A DNA stretch of 52,442 nucleotides from an uncultured Porphyromonadaceae bacterium (GTDB lineage Bacteria > Bacteroidota > Bacteroidia > Bacteroidales > Muribaculaceae). Where the stretch lies: positions 1 to 52,442 of the forward strand of contig CALKRW010000023.1 in the NCBI GenBank assembly GCA_937989585.1. Direction: 5' to 3'. This document shows, piece after piece, positions 33,799 to 42,114 of this stretch (positions are counted from its first letter, which is position 1; the number at the start of each line of letters is the position of its first letter). Both the position numbers and the translations under genes were made by a program. The notes below the pieces were generated by a model. The model ran no database searches and had not been told where the DNA came from. It saw only the letters and a program-made list of their open reading frames with translations.

Positions 33799-36700
33799 AT
33801 GGCAAAAAAAGATATCAGGGAGGCAATCAGGGAGCGCATTCTTGTGCTCGATGGTTCGATGGGCGTGCAGATTCAGCAACTCGGTCTGGGAGAGGCCGAA
33901 TTCCGCGGCAAGCGTTTTGCCGTGAGCGAGCGTCCGCAGAAAGGGAATAACGATCTGCTTGTCCTGACTCGCCCCGATGCGATAGAACATATCCACCGCT
34001 TCTACCTTGAGGCAGGTGCGGATATAATCGAGACCAATACTTTCAATTCCAATGCCATCTCCCAGGCTGAATATGGAACAGTCGCTCTTGTACCTGAACT
34101 TAACTGCCGCGGTGCTGAAATTGCCCGGAGAGCCGCTGACCGATATATGGATGAAAATCCCGGACGCTCGGTATGGGTGGCCGGCTCTATCGGACCGACT
34201 GCCGTCGCTGCCTCATTGCCTTCAGATGTCAATGACCCCTCACGGCGTGATGTCACCTTTGATTGTCTTAGCGAGGCCTATCGCGAGCAGGCTTCCGCTC
34301 TTATCGCCGGAGGTGTTGACCTCTTTCTGGTAGAGACAATTTTTGATATCCTCAACGCCAAGGCGGCAATTGTCGGTATCAGGGAGGCTCTTGAAGATGC
34401 TTGCGTTGACTTGCCGATAATGTTGTCATTTACGCTTTCGGATTCTTCGGGACATATTCTTTCGGGACATGATATCGAGGCGATTGTTACTACTATGTCT
34501 TTTGCCGAGCCTCTTGCGCTTGGTTTTAACTGCTCTTTCGGTCCGGAGATGCTGTTGCCCGCGCTACAGCGGCTTGCAGAAACTTCTCCTTTTGCCACAA
34601 TCGTCTATCCCAATGCGGGTATGCCTGACATTTCGGGCAAATATAAGGTCGATGCGGATTCGTTTGTTAAGGCCGTTAAACCTATGCTTGAGAAACGGCT
34701 CGTGAATATCGTCGGTGGATGCTGTGGCACAGGCCCGGAACATATATCTGCTCTTAGAAATCTTGTCGACAGTGATTTAGGCCCGCGTGAAAGCCGAAAA
34801 AAACAATCCGATGGAAATGATTCCGATGTTCATTTACGCGGTTGGCTGTCGGGAATGAAGGCTTTTGACGATGGCATGGGATTCATAAATGTCGGCGAAC
34901 GCTGCAATGTGGCCGGCAGCCGTAAGTTTCTGCGTCTCGTCAAGGAAGGGTCATGGGATGAGGCTTGCGCCATAGCCCGCAAGCAGATTGAGGACGGCGC
35001 CCAGATAATAGACATCAATATGGATGACGCTATGCTTGAGAATCCCGCCACGATGGTCAAGTTTCTGCGTCTGATCGGTTCCGATCCTGTTGTCGCTTCT
35101 GTTCCATGGATGATAGATACTTCGGATTTTGCTGTTGCCGAGGCATCCCTTAAGGAAATTCCTGGCAAACCCATTGTCAATTCCATTTCGTTGAAACACG
35201 GTGAAGACGAGTTCTTGCGCCAGGCCGCCATTATTAAGAAATATGGTGCCGCTGTCGTTGTCATGGCCTTCGATGAACGGGGGCAGGCCGATACGTTTGA
35301 GCGTAAGGCTGAAATTTGCTCGCGCGCTTATAGCCTTCTTACCAATAAGGCAGGAATTTCTCCCCGAGACATAGTCTTCGACCCAAATGTCCTTACTGTT
35401 GCCACCGGTATGGAGGAGCACAATGCCTATGGCATAGACTTCATACGTGCAGTCCGGTATGTAAAGGAGAATCTTCCCGGCGCCAAGACGAGCGGCGGCA
35501 TAAGCAATCTCTCTTTCGCATTCCGTGGCAACAATTACCTTCGTCAGGCTATGCATGCCGTATTCCTGTACCATGCGATTGAGGCCGGTCTCAGTATGGC
35601 TATCATGGATCCCGGAGCGAAAGTCACATATAATGATATTCCGGAAGCCCTGCTTTGCCGTCTTGAGGATGTTGTTCTTAATCGACGTCCCGACGCAGCG
35701 GAAAGACTTGTTGAGGTAGCGTCTGAATACTCTGATAAGAAACCTGAGCCAAAGGCTGCTGATGTTAATGCCGGTGAACATCTGCCTTGCGGGAAACGTA
35801 TTGCCGCTAATATTATCAGTGGCGATGATACGACTCTTGAAGAAAACTTGAAGGAGGCAATTGCCGAGGGTTTCACTCCGTCTGCTATTGTCGAGGATTT
35901 CCTTATGGACGGCATGATGGAGGTAGGGGATATGTTCGGTGATGGCCGTATGTTCCTTCCGCAGGTTGTCAAGTCTGCCCGTGTCATGCACCACGCTGTA
36001 AGATTCCTCCAGCCGTACATGGAAGATTCCGGCAATTCTGGAAAAGAAGAAGCCGGCAGGGGCACTTTCCTTCTTGCAACAGTCCGAGGTGACGTCCACG
36101 ACATCGGCAAGAATATAGTCGGCGTTGTTCTGCGTTGTAACAATTTCAGGGTCATTGACCTTGGCGTTCAGGTTGAGGCACAGACTATAGTCGAGGCTGC
36201 ATTACGGGAAAAACCGGATTTCATCGGTTTAAGCGGTCTCATCAGCCCTTCTCTTGGTGAGATGGCATCGACCGTCCGAGCGCTGAAGGAAGCGGGCATT
36301 TCTGTCCCTGTATTTGTCGGTGGCGCGGCTACTTCCGATTTGCATACAGCCGTTTATATCGCCCCTGAGTATTCAGGACTTGTTGCCAGGATTGCCGATG
36401 CGGCACAGAATCCTCTCCTTGCGTTGCGCATCATGGCCAATCCGGATGAAGAAATAAAGAAGATTCAGAATCAGCAGTCTGCCCTTGTCGAATCATGGAA
36501 ACTGAGCCAGAGAGAATCTGTTTCTGCTGTCAATCCTCCGCTTATCGACTGGGAGAAGGAAAGCCGCGAGATAGTTACGCCCAAATTCATCGGCGCAAGA
36601 GTGCTTGAACCTGTCCAGGTTCACGACCTTATTCCTTATATCAATTGGACTTATTTCTATAATGCATGGAAGGTAAGACCTGAAAGCGATGAGGCTTGCA

Positions 36701-37344
36701 AGATACGCAAGGATGCTGAAGAACTACTCGAAACATTTTCTGTAAATAACTATGGTATTAATGCGTCTGTTGGTTTTTTTAAGTCTTGCTCGAAGGACGA
36801 TGCAGTTTACTGCGAACTTCCTTCCGGCGAAATAGTGCCTTTGTATTTTCAGCGTCAGCACAATAATGATAAAGAAAAAGAAGATATCTCCCTGAGTGAT
36901 TTTATTGCCCCGAAAGGCTATGGAGACTATATCGGTGCATTCATGATTACGATAGGCAAAGACTTGCGAAACTATCTTGATGAGTCCCGCGAAGCCGGTG
37001 ATGATTTTGCTCTTATTCTTGCACAGTCAGTTTGCGACCGACTTGTCGAGGCCGCCTCGGAGTATGTGCACCGTCTTGTGCGTACCGACCTTTGGGGCTA
37101 TTCTCCGGACGAACCATTGGATTTTGACATGATGAGAAAGGCCCGATACCGTGGCATACGTCCTGCCATAGGTTACCCTTCTGTCCCGGACCAGCGAATG
37201 ATGTTCGATCTGATAAAGTTAGTCGACCCCGACAAGTTGTCTGTAAGTGTAACTCCCAATGGCGCGCTTTCCCCATCCTCTACTGTTGCCGGTTTCTACT
37301 TCGCTTCTCCTCGCTCCCGTTATTTCATCATTGATAATCCTTAA
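33799..37344 (+). CDS. metH: cobalamin-dependent methionine synthase
   Basis: It transfers a methyl group from methyl-THF to homocysteine through cobalamin. At 1181 residues it has all modules in order: homocysteine-binding barrel (about 1-330, zinc cysteines in GFNCSFGPE and VGGCCGTGPEH), pterin-binding barrel (about 350-620, FINVGERCNVAGSRKF), the B12 cap (about 650-740), the B12 domain with DVHDIGKNIV where His767 is the lower cobalt ligand, and the AdoMet reactivation domain (about 920-1181, RGIRPAIGYPSVPDQR). I start at ATG 33799 (MAKKDIREAIRERILVLDGSMG). Having metY, metF and metH together gives a complete homocysteine-to-methionine unit. No cobalamin or SAM riboswitch was seen in the short gaps, so regulation must come from upstream. 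Confidence 0.97.
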   Translation: MAKKDIREAIRERILVLDGSMGVQIQQLGLGEAEFRGKRFAVSERPQKGNNDLLVLTRPDAIEHIHRFYLEAGADIIETNTFNSNAISQAEYGTVALVPELNCRGAEIARRAADRYMDENPGRSVWVAGSIGPTAVAASLPSDVNDPSRRDVTFDCLSEAYREQASALIAGGVDLFLVETIFDILNAKAAIVGIREALEDACVDLPIMLSFTLSDSSGHILSGHDIEAIVTTMSFAEPLALGFNCSFGPEMLLPALQRLAETSPFATIVYPNAGMPDISGKYKVDADSFVKAVKPMLEKRLVNIVGGCCGTGPEHISALRNLVDSDLGPRESRKKQSDGNDSDVHLRGWLSGMKAFDDGMGFINVGERCNVAGSRKFLRLVKEGSWDEACAIARKQIEDGAQIIDINMDDAMLENPATMVKFLRLIGSDPVVASVPWMIDTSDFAVAEASLKEIPGKPIVNSISLKHGEDEFLRQAAIIKKYGAAVVVMAFDERGQADTFERKAEICSRAYSLLTNKAGISPRDIVFDPNVLTVATGMEEHNAYGIDFIRAVRYVKENLPGAKTSGGISNLSFAFRGNNYLRQAMHAVFLYHAIEAGLSMAIMDPGAKVTYNDIPEALLCRLEDVVLNRRPDAAERLVEVASEYSDKKPEPKAADVNAGEHLPCGKRIAANIISGDDTTLEENLKEAIAEGFTPSAIVEDFLMDGMMEVGDMFGDGRMFLPQVVKSARVMHHAVRFLQPYMEDSGNSGKEEAGRGTFLLATVRGDVHDIGKNIVGVVLRCNNFRVIDLGVQVEAQTIVEAALREKPDFIGLSGLISPSLGEMASTVRALKEAGISVPVFVGGAATSDLHTAVYIAPEYSGLVARIADAAQNPLLALRIMANPDEEIKKIQNQQSALVESWKLSQRESVSAVNPPLIDWEKESREIVTPKFIGARVLEPVQVHDLIPYINWTYFYNAWKVRPESDEACKIRKDAEELLETFSVNNYGINASVGFFKSCSKDDAVYCELPSGEIVPLYFQRQHNNDKEKEDISLSDFIAPKGYGDYIGAFMITIGKDLRNYLDESREAGDDFALILAQSVCDRLVEAASEYVHRLVRTDLWGYSPDEPLDFDMMRKARYRGIRPAIGYPSVPDQRMMFDLIKLVDPDKLSVSVTPNGALSPSSTVAGFYFASPRSRYFIIDNP

Positions 37345-37374
37345 TCTTAGATTTTTTCTTATAAAATTTTATTG

Positions 37375-37382
37375 TAATTTTG
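37375..37382 (+). promoter_or_regulatory. -7 promoter element of the large Tyr-rich protein
   Basis: TAATTTTG, a perfect -7 match, 35 bases before the ATG at 37418 and 30 bases after the metH stop, with TTTT at the -33 position. It shows that this gene has its own start of transcription. Confidence 0.55.
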
Positions 37383-37417
37383 TCAAAACGATTAAACTAT
37401 CATTCAAATCTTTACTT

Positions 37418-39928
37418 ATGCGAAAACTAATTATTTTACCATCGATTGCCCTTGCTTGTGCCGCATCCATGGTGGCATCTCCGCGACAGGCATTAATTCC
37501 GGGATTTGGCCGGTCTGCAATAGAAAGGCAGAAGGTATCGCGGATCAATCCTCAAACTACATTCGAAAAACGACATGCGCTTCCGAAGAATATTGTGTCT
37601 GCTCCCGAACGCAAAGAAGTCGGTGAATCCGAGGCTGAGATACGTAAGGTCTGGTGTTTGCTGGGTTACGATGCAAAACTCGGCAATACCCAATATTCGG
37701 TCAAACGTGATTACGATGAGCATGGTTTTCCGGCAAAGGAAACCTATGACAACGGAAATGTATGCATTTACGATTACACATGGGTGAATCCCGGTAATGT
37801 CTGGTCTGCCAGAACAATCAGTACATATAACGGAACAAGCCTTGTCAATAAAGAGAGCGACGAGCGTACTTTCCATTCCAACGGCAAGGTCGCTTCACAG
37901 ACTGTCAAGAATATGGAAGGTTCATCTATGTACTATGAGTACAATCCAGATGGATATATGGTGCTGAGTCAGAACGTCAATGAAGGTACCATAGAGCGTT
38001 GGACCATCATTCCCGGATGTCGTCTGTGGGTATATACGCGTGAGGATCCGTCCTACAGGGAGGTTCTGACTCTTGATGGCGATTATGGCTATGTGATTGA
38101 CTTCCAATATCTCGAGGAAAATGTTTGGAAAACTCAGAGGAAAGAAGGCCATTGGTTCACTAAATACCAGACTGAGAATGGCTATATGTCCGTCTACTAT
38201 GACATGAATTCCCAGGGTGTCTGGGGACCTGTTGATGCCGGCGGAAATAGAACCTTTAAGATTGAGAATGGCTCGACTTATGAGGAAGTTACCGAACAAA
38301 TTGAATTAGATATCGAGAATTCATCTTATAAGTGGGTTCCCATAGAGAAAACAGTTTATTCCTCTAACTATGGGAAAATATGGGAATATGCTGAGGGGCA
38401 AGTGCGTACAAGCAATTCTTATCGTTATGAGAATGATCAGTGGACTAAGACTTATGAATGTACATATTCTTGGGTTAACCGCAAAGTCGTGAAGGAAGTA
38501 AGTGTCGACTACGTGTATAATGACCCTGTGTCTGTGCGCTATTATATGCCTAAGCAATATGGTTACTCTCTCGGGGATGACATATATTACGATGAGTCGA
38601 CCGGAAACTATGCGATTTATACATCCGATGATGATTACGATTACTATACTTACTACGATGCCAAAGGCAATGTCGTAAGCCGCTACCGTGAGAAAAATGA
38701 TTATTCCGATTACCATATTTCTGAGTGGACAGTATGGGATGGTAACGACTGGGTTAAATGTACAGGTTCTCACACCATCTATCAGGACAGCGACGATCAC
38801 TATGTGATTAAATTCGATGACATGGGCCGTCCTGTTGTTGTGGAAGAATATGAAGAGGGTATTATCGATGGCCGCGTGGAGTACGAATACACTGCTGACG
38901 GATATATCAGAAAAGACTATGTTCCCTCATATCAGGGACCGGTCGTATTGGATTCCGTCACCGAATTCACCAGTGATGCCAATGGCGTGACGGTCGAGAA
39001 ATATACCGAATATGATCTTGATGGAAATGTCTCTCGCCGCCAAGGTCAAAAATATGATCCTACGACCGGAATTCATTATAACCTTCAATATGCCGAAGGC
39101 CAGTGGGTTGAAACACCCTCGTGGGTTGACGAAATAATCGAAACGCTTGCCGATGGTACTCAGGTTCGGATCGATCGCGTAATTGACGAGAACGGAAATA
39201 TTGTAAACGTTGGTAAAGAAGTAAGTCTCATTAATAAAACTTACGAATTGCATGAACGCTATTCCTGGAATGCTGAACTTAACATGTGGATTGGTGATGT
39301 GAAAATCGAAAGAGGACGTACCGACACTTCATGGCGCCTCCTGTGGGCTCCTTCCGATCCTAAAGTTTACTATGATGAGTACTTTAAACCTGTCTCCCGA
39401 GAAATAGAAGAGGAGGAGCCTCGGCCTGCCGAGATTTGGTACGATGCAAGTTACCAGTGGGATTACGAAAATAACACCGGCTGGATCTGTTTCCAGGAAT
39501 TGCCTGAATTTACTTATCCAGATGAAACTACCAAGATTAAGGTTACACGAACTATCAACGAGACGCTGACAGAGAAATGGACTACTGCCACTCGTTATAG
39601 TTCACTTAGTGGTTATTATGTGGAACATGCCGATCCTTCCGGCCAGATATTGTCCAAGGAATCCCACATTTGGGAGTATAATGATAAATTTGATGTTGTT
39701 AAGGATATTGAGAATCGCTCCGATGGCGAAGTGTGGACATACACCTATCGCTATGGAAACATTGATGTTGTCGGTATCGAGGACATCATTGCTTCCGAGC
39801 AGGACAAGCCGTTCGATGTCTATAACCTTCAGGGTATCTGCGTCCTCCGCAATGCCGACCCCGAGGCCCTACGCGCCCTCCCGCGTGGCATCTACATCGC
39901 CAACGGCCGCAAGATCGCCGTCCGCTAA
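37418..39928 (+). CDS. large secreted Tyr-rich repeat protein, function unknown
   Basis: An 836-residue protein with a signal peptide (MRKLIILPSIALACAASMVA). I place the start at ATG 37418, after the promoter; the frame upstream of it is inside metH. The mature part is rich in Tyr, Asp and Glu, with repeated units of the form YDEHGFP...YDNGN, YEYNPDGYM and YDLDGNVSRRQ, resembling the short beta-hairpin units of RHS/YD or MORN-like surface proteins, but without a clean consensus. The C-terminus is the module FDVYNLQGICV...LPRGIYIANGRKIAVR, shared with two other proteins here. It is probably a surface or periplasmic structural protein. Nothing indicates enzymatic activity. Confidence 0.8.
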   Translation: MRKLIILPSIALACAASMVASPRQALIPGFGRSAIERQKVSRINPQTTFEKRHALPKNIVSAPERKEVGESEAEIRKVWCLLGYDAKLGNTQYSVKRDYDEHGFPAKETYDNGNVCIYDYTWVNPGNVWSARTISTYNGTSLVNKESDERTFHSNGKVASQTVKNMEGSSMYYEYNPDGYMVLSQNVNEGTIERWTIIPGCRLWVYTREDPSYREVLTLDGDYGYVIDFQYLEENVWKTQRKEGHWFTKYQTENGYMSVYYDMNSQGVWGPVDAGGNRTFKIENGSTYEEVTEQIELDIENSSYKWVPIEKTVYSSNYGKIWEYAEGQVRTSNSYRYENDQWTKTYECTYSWVNRKVVKEVSVDYVYNDPVSVRYYMPKQYGYSLGDDIYYDESTGNYAIYTSDDDYDYYTYYDAKGNVVSRYREKNDYSDYHISEWTVWDGNDWVKCTGSHTIYQDSDDHYVIKFDDMGRPVVVEEYEEGIIDGRVEYEYTADGYIRKDYVPSYQGPVVLDSVTEFTSDANGVTVEKYTEYDLDGNVSRRQGQKYDPTTGIHYNLQYAEGQWVETPSWVDEIIETLADGTQVRIDRVIDENGNIVNVGKEVSLINKTYELHERYSWNAELNMWIGDVKIERGRTDTSWRLLWAPSDPKVYYDEYFKPVSREIEEEEPRPAEIWYDASYQWDYENNTGWICFQELPEFTYPDETTKIKVTRTINETLTEKWTTATRYSSLSGYYVEHADPSGQILSKESHIWEYNDKFDVVKDIENRSDGEVWTYTYRYGNIDVVGIEDIIASEQDKPFDVYNLQGICVLRNADPEALRALPRGIYIANGRKIAVR

Positions 39929-39959
39929 TCTACTGCTGATAATTCCATAACCCTACCAG

Positions 39960-39991
39960 AAGCGAGGCTGTTCCCACCAACGGCCTCGCTT
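39960..39991 (+). terminator. terminator of the Tyr-rich protein gene
   Basis: AAGCGAGGC (39960-39968) pairs perfectly with GCCTCGCTT (39983-39991) around a 14-base loop and is followed by TTACTATAAGTA. The T-run is short, but the position 32 bases after the stop fits. Confidence 0.6.
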
Positions 39992-40042
39992 TTACTATAA
40001 GTATTTACTATGTATCTATGATTTAACTTCCTCTGACTCCGA

Positions 40043-40071
40043 TTGAATCTCATTATTTTTTTATACATTTG
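40043..40071 (+). promoter_or_regulatory. promoter of the Ser/Thr kinase gene
   Basis: TTG at 40043-40045, 18 bases, then TACATTTG at 40064-40071 fit the Bacteroidetes form. The kinase ATG at 40076 would then lie at or next to the first base of the mRNA, so the message would be leaderless or nearly so. Confidence 0.55.
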
Positions 40072-40075
40072 TAAT

Positions 40076-41332
40076 ATGATTTCAGATTCAGGGTCATCAG
40101 ATTTTAGTTCAGATTCCACGGATAAAACGCAAAATAGTATCGTTTCAGGATTCACAGAAAGCAATATCTGTGGAGAGAGCGCATCGTGTATTGTTTATCG
40201 GATGCGTATAGACGGCTTGAGGGTAGCGGTCAAGAGACTGAAACCTGAGTTCAGGACTAATCCCATATATGTTGCTGCCTTTCGTAAGGAATATGTGATT
40301 GGATGTCAACTGAAGCATGATTCTCTGCCGGTTTACAGAGATTTCCGTGCTGATTTGGATGAGGTATTTATTGTAATGGAATATGTGGACGGGGTGTCCC
40401 TTGATAAGTTTGTTCTTAGCGAATCAGGAAAGGAATATTTTATTTCCGAAGATAATGTCAGACGGTTTTTGCTGGGACTGGTTGGAGTTGTCGCATATCT
40501 TCATAGGTCAGGAGTAATACATTGTGACCTCAAACCGGCTAACATAATTATTCGCAATAGCAATCGAGGCGTTATGCTCATAGACCTCGATAAGGCTTAT
40601 TCAGACACACTTGACCTTACGCATGGCGGTACCAAAAACATCAGTAATCCTTTACCCTCCGGAGAAAAACCGACAGTCGAGAAAGATTATCAGGCAATAG
40701 GGAGGATTATAGACTGCATCTCGGGAAATGTACCTCGTTTCCATTTGACAAAATTCAGAAAATTTCGTGACTCATGTCTCGAAGACGGAATTAATGTCGA
40801 TAGACTGCAAAAAAATTTAAAACCATCGTCCGGAATAAGATGGTGGCTAATCGCAATAATTTCGGTTTTGTTATTGGTCGGATTAATGATTGCCATATTA
40901 AAACGTCCTTCGGAAACCGTTGCCTCTGAAGCGATTGAATTAGCAAAAGATACAGTCATGGTTCAACTTCCCATTACGGAAGAAAATCAACGTGAAGTTT
41001 TTGAGACTAAATCATCCGTTCCTATTATAGATCCGGATGACAGAATGACTGCATTTATTTATAAAATAGATTCTGTGACATCACTTCTTGAGACCGGGAA
41101 ACTGAGTGATTCTGAAATACGTTCCTTGACACTTGGTTTAGCCGGAGAATATGCTTCTGAATATGGCAAAATTCTTGCAGATTTAAAGAAAGAAAATCCA
41201 GCAATGTCAGGTCTGGATATTGAACTGGCATTGGCAAAGTCATCGGAACATAGCCGAGCCTTAGGTCTTTTAAATCGGTTCACGCAAGCAGCAGCCGACA
41301 CCCTTAGGATGCATAAGCCTGAGATATACTGA
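40076..41332 (+). CDS. membrane-anchored eukaryotic-type Ser/Thr protein kinase
   Basis: 418 residues. The kinase domain (about 20-245) has the ATP-binding lysine in VAVKRLKPE (Lys53), the catalytic loop HCDLKPANIII (Asp151, Lys153), a DLD in place of the usual DFG magnesium motif, and a reduced activation segment (GGTKNISNP, without a clear APE). The glycine loop is weak (CGESASCIVYR). A single membrane helix (about 257-276) is followed by a helical extracytoplasmic part of about 140 residues. Such kinases sense signals at the membrane in PknB-like fashion. Changes at DFG and the Gly loop could mean atypical or weak activity. The gene converges with an HTH-type gene whose stop is only two bases from its own. 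Confidence 0.85.
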   Translation: MISDSGSSDFSSDSTDKTQNSIVSGFTESNICGESASCIVYRMRIDGLRVAVKRLKPEFRTNPIYVAAFRKEYVIGCQLKHDSLPVYRDFRADLDEVFIVMEYVDGVSLDKFVLSESGKEYFISEDNVRRFLLGLVGVVAYLHRSGVIHCDLKPANIIIRNSNRGVMLIDLDKAYSDTLDLTHGGTKNISNPLPSGEKPTVEKDYQAIGRIIDCISGNVPRFHLTKFRKFRDSCLEDGINVDRLQKNLKPSSGIRWWLIAIISVLLLVGLMIAILKRPSETVASEAIELAKDTVMVQLPITEENQREVFETKSSVPIIDPDDRMTAFIYKIDSVTSLLETGKLSDSEIRSLTLGLAGEYASEYGKILADLKKENPAMSGLDIELALAKSSEHSRALGLLNRFTQAAADTLRMHKPEIY

Positions 41333-41334
41333 CC

Positions 41335-41880
41335 CTAAACAATGATTTCAAGTGATGTCAGGCCGCCGTCTTTGGCTCCTCGGTAACCTCCGAGTGACTT
41401 TCCGTTGCGAATCACTTCCGATACAATCATTTCCTGACCTAATACGAGATTTGTCAGCCTTATTCTGTCGCCCTTGATGAGTTTGCTGTTTTGGGATTCA
41501 TTTATCAGAAAGTAGTTGTCGCCAATATAAGTCATAACAATTACTCTTGAAGGATCATAGCGGACCTGAATCTGTGAACCTTCATCAAGACTGCTTGCCT
41601 CAATACACTTCACGGCGGTAAATTCAGAAGAATAGTCCAGTTCTCCGATACTTTTCAGCAGAGAGTTGTAATTCTCATATCCAAGAAATTGGGAAATGCG
41701 GTCCATGGTTGAGGTATGCTGAATACGATTGCGCTCGGCCTCTCCGATAAAACCAAAAAGCCTCTTTGCCGTTGTCTCGCTGACATCGAGTTTTCTTCCG
41801 ATATATGCACAATCCCGGGAACTTATATTTTTTATCGCGAGTTTATCAAGAATCATCGTCTGAATAGATTGTGGTAACAT
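41335..41880 (-). CDS. putative HTH-type regulatory protein
   Basis: A 181-residue protein. The N-terminal half (SSRDCAYIGRKLDVSETTAKRLFGFIGEAE, about 19-50) looks like a helix-turn-helix followed by a further helical segment (MDRISQFLGYENYNSLLKSIGE). The C-terminal half is beta-rich (IQVRYDPSRVIVMTYIGDNYFLINES, LIKGDRIRLTNLVLGQEMIVSEVIRNGKSLGGYRGAKDGGLTSLEI) and I recall similar sequences across Bacteroidales without an assigned role. It has its own promoter at 41905-41935. The tail-to-tail arrangement with the kinase (two bases between stops) suggests linked evolution or antisense effects, but a functional tie is only inferred. Confidence 0.7.
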   Translation of the reverse strand: MLPQSIQTMILDKLAIKNISSRDCAYIGRKLDVSETTAKRLFGFIGEAERNRIQHTSTMDRISQFLGYENYNSLLKSIGELDYSSEFTAVKCIEASSLDEGSQIQVRYDPSRVIVMTYIGDNYFLINESQNSKLIKGDRIRLTNLVLGQEMIVSEVIRNGKSLGGYRGAKDGGLTSLEIIV

Positions 41881-41904
41881 AACTTACATTCGTTAGATAG
41901 ACCG

Positions 41905-41935
41905 TAAAGTTACATTGTTTAAACCGCTTACGCAA
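41905..41935 (-). promoter_or_regulatory. promoter of the HTH-type gene
   Basis: On the minus strand TTG (41935-41933), 20 bases, then TAACTTTA (41912-41905): one base off the TAnnTTTG form, 24 bases before the ATG at 41880. Confidence 0.55.
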
Positions 41936-42059
41936 GTTCTGAACAAAAAGGACTAATATTAGCCTGAAATTTATATTGATTGATCATAATAAGGGAACAG
42001 TAAGTGTAAAAAAGGCGGGTCATCTGTGAACTAAAGATGGGGATAAAGCATAAATGGCA

Positions 42060-42086
42060 CGGACAGCCTAGGAATAGGGCTGTCCG
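42060..42086 (-). terminator. possible terminator of the LRR gene
   Basis: CGGACAGCC (42060-42068) and GGCTGTCCG (42078-42086) form a 9-bp perfect stem with a 9-base loop, 28 bases beyond the stop of the LRR gene on the minus strand. The following bases are only moderately T-rich. Confidence 0.5.
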
Positions 42087-42114
42087 CGCGAATCAATATT
42101 CAAGTTTCATTGAA

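Noticed and set aside
34951..36099. Minus-strand frame of 382 codons inside metH
   Set aside because: It lies wholly opposite conserved MetH domains and shows no protein signature.
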